A stretch of 8,345 nucleotides of DNA from Candidatus Dormiibacter sp. (lineage in GTDB: Bacteria > Chloroflexota > Dormibacteria > UBA8260), in assembly GCA_025450495.1 (NCBI GenBank), contig JANWHI010000008.1:1-8345 (forward strand). Reading direction: 5' to 3'. Position numbers and translations under genes: made by a program. Positions 5,116 to 8,345 of this stretch are shown here, piece by piece. The stretch's first letter is position 1, and every line of letters begins with the position of its first letter. The notes below the pieces were generated by a model that did no database searches, was not told where the DNA came from, and saw nothing but the letters and a program-made list of their open reading frames with translations.

Positions 5116-6000
5116 GTGAGCAGGCGCGGGCACGAGCGGCCGCGCGGGCGCCGCGAGGTCAGCACGGTGCCGCTGGCGCTCAGCGCGGAGCTGCGTGCCG
5201 AGGCAACCTCGGTGCGGCGCGTGGGCCGTCGTTTCGAGGCCGCGCTCATCGAGGACGCAGCCGCAGCGGGCGCGCCCGCGCACGCTGAGGTCCTGCGCCG
5301 GCTGCGCAGCGAGCCCATCAGCGGCATTGAGCGCGTCGTCTATTCGTCGAACGCCGTCTTCCTGCTCGAACTCCAGCGGCCCGATCCCACCCATCCGGAC
5401 CAGCCGCTGCGCGCGATCTACAAACCCGCTCGCGGCGAGAGGCCGCTGTGGGACTTCCCACGCCAGACCCTGCACATGCGCGAGGCCGCCGCGTACGTGG
5501 TCAGCGCAGCTCTCCACGACGGCCTGGTGCCACCGACCACTCTTCGCGACGGTCCGCACGGGCCCGGTTCGTTGCAGCTGTTCATCCATGCAGCCGCGGA
5601 GGCCAACGCAGCACCGCCGGAGGTCCTGGATGAGCAGGTGCGCGGCCTGGCCGCCCTCGACGTGCTGATCAACAACGCCGATCGCAAGCGGGCCCACCTC
5701 CTGCTCGGTGACGATGGCCACCTCCGCGGCATCGACAACGCTCTGAGCTTCCTCCCTTACCCGCGCCAGCGCACAGTGCTGATCCAGCTCGGCGGAGAGA
5801 CGCTCCCGCCACCCGTCGCCGCCCGTGTGCAGTCGTTGGCCGGCGACCCCGAGCGCCGGGCACGGCTCGACACCGAGCTCGCCCGCCTCCTCGAGGCCGA
5901 TGAGGTGGCTGCGTTCTGCCAGCGCCTCGACGCTCTCGCAGCCAGGCCCGTCTTCCCACCGCTCGACCCCTGGGACGGCCGCCCCTTCGAGTGGTGGTGA
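5116..6000 (+). CDS. SCO1664-family PI3/PI4-kinase-like protein
   Basis: A 294-residue protein of the SCO1664 family, distantly related to phosphatidylinositol 3-/4-kinases; the biochemical role is not established. Visible motifs are AVFLLEL (80-86), the nucleotide-binding Lys in AIYKPARGERPLWDFP (100-115, K103), REAAAY (122-127), LVPPTTLRDGPHGPGSLQLF (137-156), the catalytic-loop-like NNADRKRAHLLL (186-197) and the metal-site GIDNALSF (205-212, D207). These follow the order seen in the family. In many relatives the loop reads NNADRKGGH, so Arg-Ala here is a variation. The start GTG 5116 has GGGAGG 4 nt ahead; GTG 5167 is an alternative that would drop 17 Arg-rich residues. In actinobacteria this family usually travels with a DUF3090 protein and a histidine phosphatase. 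Neither is present here, and instead it follows a two-helix membrane protein. It converges with tRNA-Arg, ending 6 nt from the tRNA 3' end. Confidence 0.9.
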   Translation: MSRRGHERPRGRREVSTVPLALSAELRAEATSVRRVGRRFEAALIEDAAAAGAPAHAEVLRRLRSEPISGIERVVYSSNAVFLLELQRPDPTHPDQPLRAIYKPARGERPLWDFPRQTLHMREAAAYVVSAALHDGLVPPTTLRDGPHGPGSLQLFIHAAAEANAAPPEVLDEQVRGLAALDVLINNADRKRAHLLLGDDGHLRGIDNALSFLPYPRQRTVLIQLGGETLPPPVAARVQSLAGDPERRARLDTELARLLEADEVAAFCQRLDALAARPVFPPLDPWDGRPFEWW

Positions 6001-6006
6001 AAGGCG

Positions 6007-6079
<73 letters not shown>

Positions 6080-6097
6080 CCGCGGAATCGAGGCACG

Positions 6098-6103
6098 AGT
6101 ATA
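6098..6103 (-). promoter_or_regulatory. -10 element TATACT of tRNA-Arg
   Basis: TATACT on the minus strand (complement of 6098-6103) is one base from the consensus and lies about 18 nt before the mature tRNA 5' end, with predicted +1 near 6091. No strong -35 is visible. It suggests the tRNA has its own promoter rather than depending on the upstream small gene. Confidence 0.5.
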
Positions 6104-6140
6104 AGCCCGTGACGTCGCCCCGAACCGGCCAGGGCCGCGC

Positions 6141-6362
6141 TTAGAACCGCCAGCTGGTGCAGCCGCGGCGGGCGTGGACGCGGCACGAGCAGGGCGCCCG
6201 CATCCGCGTGCGGCGGCGGCGCAGCGCGGCCGGGTCGGCGGTGTAGGCCACCAGCGCCTCGAACCGTTCCGGGCCGATGATGCCTTTGGCGAGGGCACGC
6301 AACGCCCATGCAGGTGGCACCGGGGCCTCCCAGAATCCGCGACGCGGCGGCGGCTCGCTCAT
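6141..6362 (-). CDS. Hypothetical small protein, Arg/Cys-rich C-terminus
   Basis: A 73-residue protein that I do not recognise. Residues 1-20 are Pro-rich with aromatic residues (RGFWEAPVPPAW). Residues about 21-45 look like an amphipathic helical segment, and the C-terminal third is strongly basic with three cysteines and a His (CSC, then VHARRGC). No Shine-Dalgarno precedes the ATG, but a TATAGT -10 element (6375-6380) would start transcription about 6 nt before it. The reading frame is supported by the promoter position and by lying in a gap between same-strand genes. The basic tail could bind nucleic acid, but this is speculation. A competing ORF in another frame runs into the tRNA and is less likely. 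Confidence 0.5.
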   Translation of the reverse strand: MSEPPPRRGFWEAPVPPAWALRALAKGIIGPERFEALVAYTADPAALRRRRTRMRAPCSCRVHARRGCTSWRF

Positions 6363-6374
6363 GCTTGACTGGGA

Positions 6375-6380
6375 ACTATA
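6375..6380 (-). promoter_or_regulatory. -10 element TATAGT before the 73-aa ORF
   Basis: TATAGT on the minus strand (complement of 6375-6380) is 5 of 6 to the consensus, with predicted +1 near 6368 and a very short leader to ATG 6362. No -35 at normal spacing is evident. It lies in the 53-bp gap behind the 103-aa gene. Confidence 0.45.
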
Positions 6381-6415
6381 GAAGGACGGGGGCCAGCAAG
6401 GCGACCGGCGGACGC

Positions 6416-6727
6416 TCAGTCGATGTCGTCAGGAAAGCGGATCATCAGCCCGTCCTGGACGTCGTAGAGCGCCTCCATCCAATCCTGGATCGCCACTGTC
6501 GCCGGGCTCCGCTGCGACAAGGGGTGCTCCTCTGCGCGAATAAATGCGGCAACCCGCGATCGAAGCTCTGCCGGAATGGTCTGCTCGTCGGCAAGGTTGA
6601 GCATCTCGAACTGGTTGAGGAGGTCATCGATCTCACGGATCTTGTTGCGGCGGGCATGCCGGGCGCGGATCTCGGACGTCCAGAAATCCTCGAGCTCCTC
6701 GATGCGCGTGCACGTCTCCTGGATCAT
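6416..6727 (-). CDS. Hypothetical 103-aa helical acidic protein
   Basis: Not recognised. The likely start is ATG 6727. An in-frame start at 6817 would lie upstream of the predicted promoter start and would code an unlikely N-terminus. The protein is rich in Glu, Asp, Arg and Leu, with long helix-forming stretches (about residues 6-45 and 53-95), few glycines and no membrane segment or signal peptide. It ends in an acidic tail with PDDID. The region is slightly more AT-rich than its neighbours, for example near 6530-6550 and 6715-6760, which may point to a different origin, though the difference is modest. It has its own promoter (6790-6817) with a roughly 55-nt untranslated leader and only a weak ribosome site (AAGCGAA next to the ATG). 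Function unknown. Confidence 0.65.
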   Translation of the reverse strand: MIQETCTRIEELEDFWTSEIRARHARRNKIREIDDLLNQFEMLNLADEQTIPAELRSRVAAFIRAEEHPLSQRSPATVAIQDWMEALYDVQDGLMIRFPDDID

Positions 6728-6789
6728 TTCGCTTGCACCACAATGAAGAATTGTTGTCGTCCCGGAGGCTGGCCGGTGGACCGCCCGGA

Positions 6790-6817
6790 ATGCTAACACC
6801 ATGTGCCAAAAGGTCAA
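6790..6817 (-). promoter_or_regulatory. Promoter of the 103-aa gene
   Basis: On the minus strand, TTGACC (complement of 6812-6817), a 16-nt spacer and TAGCAT (complement of 6790-6795), with an upstream TGT giving an extended -10, form the best promoter in the window. Predicted +1 is near 6783. Its -35 lies inside a palindrome (6813-6825). Confidence 0.65.
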
Positions 6818-6825
6818 GCATTGAC
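6813..6825. promoter_or_regulatory. Palindrome GTCAA-N3-TTGAC, operator-like
   Basis: A perfect 5-bp inverted repeat GTCAA (6813-6817), GCA, TTGAC (6821-6825) overlaps the -35 of the minus-strand promoter and lies 15 nt before the birA start codon. A dimeric repressor bound here would block the leftward promoter and could affect birA on the right. No regulator is encoded next to it. The palindrome is seen; the operator role is inferred. Confidence 0.4.
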
Positions 6826-6839
6826 ATGAGAGCCGGATT

Positions 6840-7631
6840 GTGATCGGGACTGCGACCGAGCGCGCGGCCCTGCTGCGCGCCGGTCGGCAGGCGTTTCCTG
6901 GCTTTCGGCTGGCCGCCCTGGCGGCAACGGGGAGTACCCAGGACGTGGTGCGAGCCGCTGCGCGTGGTGGCGCGGAGCCCGGCTACAGTTGCGTCGCGGG
7001 CGTCCAGTCAGCCGGCAGAGGCCGTCAGAGCCGCCCCTGGAGCACCCCGCCGGACACGGCCCTGCTCTGTTCGGTGCTGGTGCGAGTTGACCACCCGCGC
7101 CTCGGCGGTGTGTCGATCGCAGCTGGGTTGGCGACGAGGGCTGCCATCAGCCTGGTGACGCGCTACCAGGCCCGTGTGAAATGGCCAAACGACCTGCTCG
7201 CCGGCGACGGCAAATTGGCCGGGGTCCTGTGCGAGGTGGAACCAGCGGCCCCCCACCGGGGCACGGCCGTGATCATCGGCGTGGGCGTCAACCTGCGGGT
7301 GACCGATTTCCCCGCGGGGGTCCGGGGTGCCAGCCTGCATACCCTGGTCGCACAGCCGCCGTCGCCCGCCATCCTCTTCGGCGCCCTCCTCGGAGAGCTG
7401 GCGGCACGCCTGGACATGCTCCGGTCCGCGGGGATGGCGGCTTTGCTCGGAGAATGGCTGGCGCACAGCGTGGGGATCGGCGAGGCGGTGACCGCGCGTT
7501 CGGCGACCGGGAGCGTGACCGGGGTGGCGGAGGGAATCGACGACGACGGCGCCCTCCTGGTCCGCGCCAATGGCAGCATCACCCGGGTGCTCGCGGGCGA
7601 CGTCCACCTCGACGCGCGTGAACCGGGTTGA
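6840..7631 (+). CDS. birA: Biotin--[acetyl-CoA-carboxylase] ligase, class I (no HTH)
   Basis: This enzyme activates biotin to biotinyl-5'-AMP with ATP and attaches it to the acceptor lysine of biotin carboxyl carrier domains in the cytoplasm. Its 263 residues carry the family motifs: GSTQD (31-35), the biotinyl-AMP loop SAGRGRQSRPW (57-67, variant of GRGRxGRxW with Ser in place of the second-half Gly), KWPNDLL (114-120), GKLAGVLCE (124-132, K125) and IIGVGVNL (145-152). A C-terminal SH3-like domain follows at about 215-258. There is no N-terminal helix-turn-helix, so it should be a ligase only, not a bio operon repressor. The start GTG 6840 has GAGAG 7 nt ahead, which is weak. It is divergent from the 103-aa gene and convergent with the cupredoxin gene (25-bp gap). 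Confidence 0.95.
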   Translation: MIGTATERAALLRAGRQAFPGFRLAALAATGSTQDVVRAAARGGAEPGYSCVAGVQSAGRGRQSRPWSTPPDTALLCSVLVRVDHPRLGGVSIAAGLATRAAISLVTRYQARVKWPNDLLAGDGKLAGVLCEVEPAAPHRGTAVIIGVGVNLRVTDFPAGVRGASLHTLVAQPPSPAILFGALLGELAARLDMLRSAGMAALLGEWLAHSVGIGEAVTARSATGSVTGVAEGIDDDGALLVRANGSITRVLAGDVHLDAREPG

Positions 7632-7650
7632 CGGTGCGGGGCGCGGGGTG

Positions 7651-7666
7651 CGGCGGTCAGCCGCCG
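7651..7666. terminator. Short GC hairpin between convergent birA and cupredoxin gene
   Basis: CGGCGG (7651-7656), loop TCAG, CCGCCG (7661-7666) is a 6-bp all-GC hairpin. Its loop contains the TCA that complements the cupredoxin stop codon. It lacks a T-tract. It resembles the stop-in-hairpin arrangement at 3377-3397. A weak candidate for a shared terminator. Confidence 0.35.
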
Positions 7667-8061
7667 ACGGTGATCTGGCCGTCCATCCCCGGATGAATGG
7701 TGCAGTGGTAGGCATAGGTGCCGGCCACGGTGATCTTCACCTGCCAGGTGTCGCCCTGCGCCAAGTTCTGTGAGGTCAGGTCAGGGTAGTTGTCGAAGGT
7801 GACATTGTGGGGAACGCTGCCGGTGTTGTTCCACTGGATGACGTCGCCGTTCTTGACGCTGACCGACGTCGGGTCGAACTTGAGGTCGGCCGTCGCCGAG
7901 ACGGTCTTGGCGGGCGTGCCGATCCCGTTGGTCGCGGCGGTGCCGATCTTGGCGGCGCCGCTCCCGCCCCCCCCGACCTCGGGTGGACCGTTGCCACACG
8001 CGCTCAGCGCGACGACGAGTCCGATGCCGACGATGACGGCGATCGAGCGGGTCCGGGTCAT
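7657..8061 (-). CDS. Lipoprotein cupredoxin (plastocyanin-like, type 1 copper)
   Basis: A 134-residue small blue-copper protein, predicted to be exported and membrane-anchored as a lipoprotein. It starts with Arg residues and a hydrophobic stretch (MTRTRSIAVIVGIGLVVALS) ending in a lipobox LSAC with Cys22 as the lipidated residue. A Gly/Ser/Ala-rich linker (about 28-50) leads to the cupredoxin domain (about 53-134). Type 1 copper ligands are visible: His85 in VPHNVTF, then Cys120, His123 and Met126 in YHCTIHPGM. It would carry electrons or copper outside the membrane. The start ATG 8061 has AGGAGGGA about 10 nt ahead. It lies 124 nt downstream of ctaG on the same strand, fitting a role around cytochrome oxidase, either as an electron donor or in copper supply. 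The longer in-frame ORF starting at 8289 is rejected because it would bury the signal peptide. Confidence 0.92.
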   Translation of the reverse strand: MTRTRSIAVIVGIGLVVALSACGNGPPEVGGGGSGAAKIGTAATNGIGTPAKTVSATADLKFDPTSVSVKNGDVIQWNNTGSVPHNVTFDNYPDLTSQNLAQGDTWQVKITVAGTYAYHCTIHPGMDGQITVGG

Positions 8062-8145
8062 GCGGTGTGGTCCCTCCTGGTACCTCGGTGCACTGGGCGA
8101 CGCGACGACGGGCGCCGCACGCAGCCACCACCAATGCTGTCCACG

Positions 8146-8151
8146 ATGGTA
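8146..8151 (-). promoter_or_regulatory. Possible -10 TACCAT for the cupredoxin gene
   Basis: TACCAT on the minus strand (complement of 8146-8151) fits TANNNT and lies between the ctaG hairpin and the cupredoxin start, with predicted +1 near 8139 and a leader of about 78 nt. No good -35 is visible. Weak support. Confidence 0.3.
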
Positions 8152-8161
8152 GGGCATGGCA

Positions 8162-8193
8162 CCGGCTGAGCGCCCCGCCAGGGTCTCAGCCGG
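8162..8193 (-). terminator. 9-bp inverted repeat at the ctaG stop, candidate terminator
   Basis: CCGGCTGAG (8162-8170) and CTCAGCCGG (8185-8193) form a perfect 9-bp stem with a 14-nt loop. The ctaG stop codon (complement of 8186-8188) lies in the first arm of the transcript. There is no T-tract. It would separate ctaG from the cupredoxin gene, in which case the latter needs its own promoter (8146-8151). Confidence 0.5.
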
Positions 8194-8345
8194 ACACTCG
8201 GGCAGCCTCCTCCTCGTCGTGCGCCGGGTCGCCGAAGACGCGCCAGAACACCGCCACCACGGCGACGAAATAGATGAGGTTGCCGGCACCGAACATGACC
8301 ACCCCGGCGAGCTGCTGGTCGACCACCGAGCTGAGCCCCCACAAC
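8186..8345 (-). CDS. ctaG: Cytochrome c oxidase assembly protein CtaG-like, C-terminal end (5' part outside window)
   Basis: Reading the minus strand from 8344 gives 52 in-frame residues before TGA (complement of 8186-8188). They begin LWGLSSVVDQQLAGVVMFG, continue with a hydrophobic helix (NLIYFVAVVAVFW) and end in an acidic tail (DPAHDEEEAARVSG). The pattern W-G-L-S-x4-DQQ-x-AG-x3-M-x3-G followed by a last membrane helix is typical of the C-terminus of caa3-type CtaG proteins, integral membrane factors needed to insert copper into the oxidase. The rest of the gene lies beyond the window. The copper-binding protein next to it on the same strand supports the assignment. Confidence 0.75.
   Translation of the reverse strand, partial: LWGLSSVVDQQLAGVVMFGAGNLIYFVAVVAVFWRVFGDPAHDEEEAARVSG

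Noticed and set aside
6821..6826. Perfect TTGACA -35 on the plus strand before birA
   Set aside because: No -10 follows at 16-18 nt and it is too close to the start codon; it is better explained as one arm of the palindrome.
6840..7631. BirA as an autoregulating repressor of the adjacent palindrome
   Set aside because: The protein begins directly with the catalytic domain and lacks the N-terminal helix-turn-helix needed for DNA binding.
7657..8289. Extended start (8289) of the cupredoxin gene
   Set aside because: It would place 76 residues before a clear lipoprotein signal peptide and overlap the ctaG 3' end; the ATG at 8061 has a good Shine-Dalgarno.
8058..8342. 94-codon minus-strand frame at the right edge
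   Set aside because: The frame one base over gives CtaG-like sequence with a membrane helix and acidic tail; this one is Arg/Gly-rich shadow.

Overview
This window comes from a GC-rich bacterium (roughly two thirds G+C by eye). Gene content suggests an actinobacterial or related lineage such as Dormibacterota or high-GC Chloroflexota: a HelY-type Ski2 helicase with a DSHCT domain, an SCO1664-family kinase-like protein, a CtaG-type cytochrome oxidase assembly protein and a stand-alone BirA. Several TANNNT -10 elements sit 6-7 nt from, or very near, start codons, which implies leaderless transcripts as is common in those groups. The exact phylum cannot be fixed from this sequence alone.

Layout. 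Positions 1-1862 (+) hold the C-terminal two thirds of a HelY-like helicase whose start lies outside the window, followed at once by a GC-rich hairpin. Positions 1955-2090 (+) hold the most interesting piece: an extended -10 promoter, a 21-codon leader ORF that appears leaderless and carries a Met-Met-Met run, and a transcription attenuator. The terminator 3' arm doubles as the Shine-Dalgarno sequence of the following threonine synthase gene (2090-3388, +). Threonine synthase converges with a minus-strand gene with a nucleoside 2-deoxyribosyltransferase-like fold (3391-3864). Their stops are 2 bp apart and are embedded in one shared hairpin. Upstream of that gene on the minus strand is an Fe-S uracil-DNA glycosylase family gene (3959-4612).

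Positions 4613-4730 are a divergent promoter region. To the right on the plus strand are a small two-helix membrane protein (4731-5099) and an SCO1664-family PI3/4-kinase-like protein (5116-6000). These converge with a minus-strand block: tRNA-Arg(CCG) (6007-6079), a 73-residue Arg/Cys-rich hypothetical (6141-6362) and a 103-residue helical hypothetical (6416-6727). A divergent intergenic region with a GTCAA-N3-TTGAC palindrome separates this block from birA (6840-7631, +), the biotin-protein ligase that would charge biotin-dependent carboxylases. BirA converges with a lipoprotein cupredoxin (7657-8061, -), which lies downstream of the 3' end of ctaG (8186-8345, -). Those two are a plausible copper/respiratory pair.

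No CRISPR array, insertion sequence, prophage or defence island is visible. The window looks like chromosomal housekeeping DNA. Its novelty lies mainly in regulation, especially the candidate threonine synthase attenuator, and in a few unrecognised small proteins.
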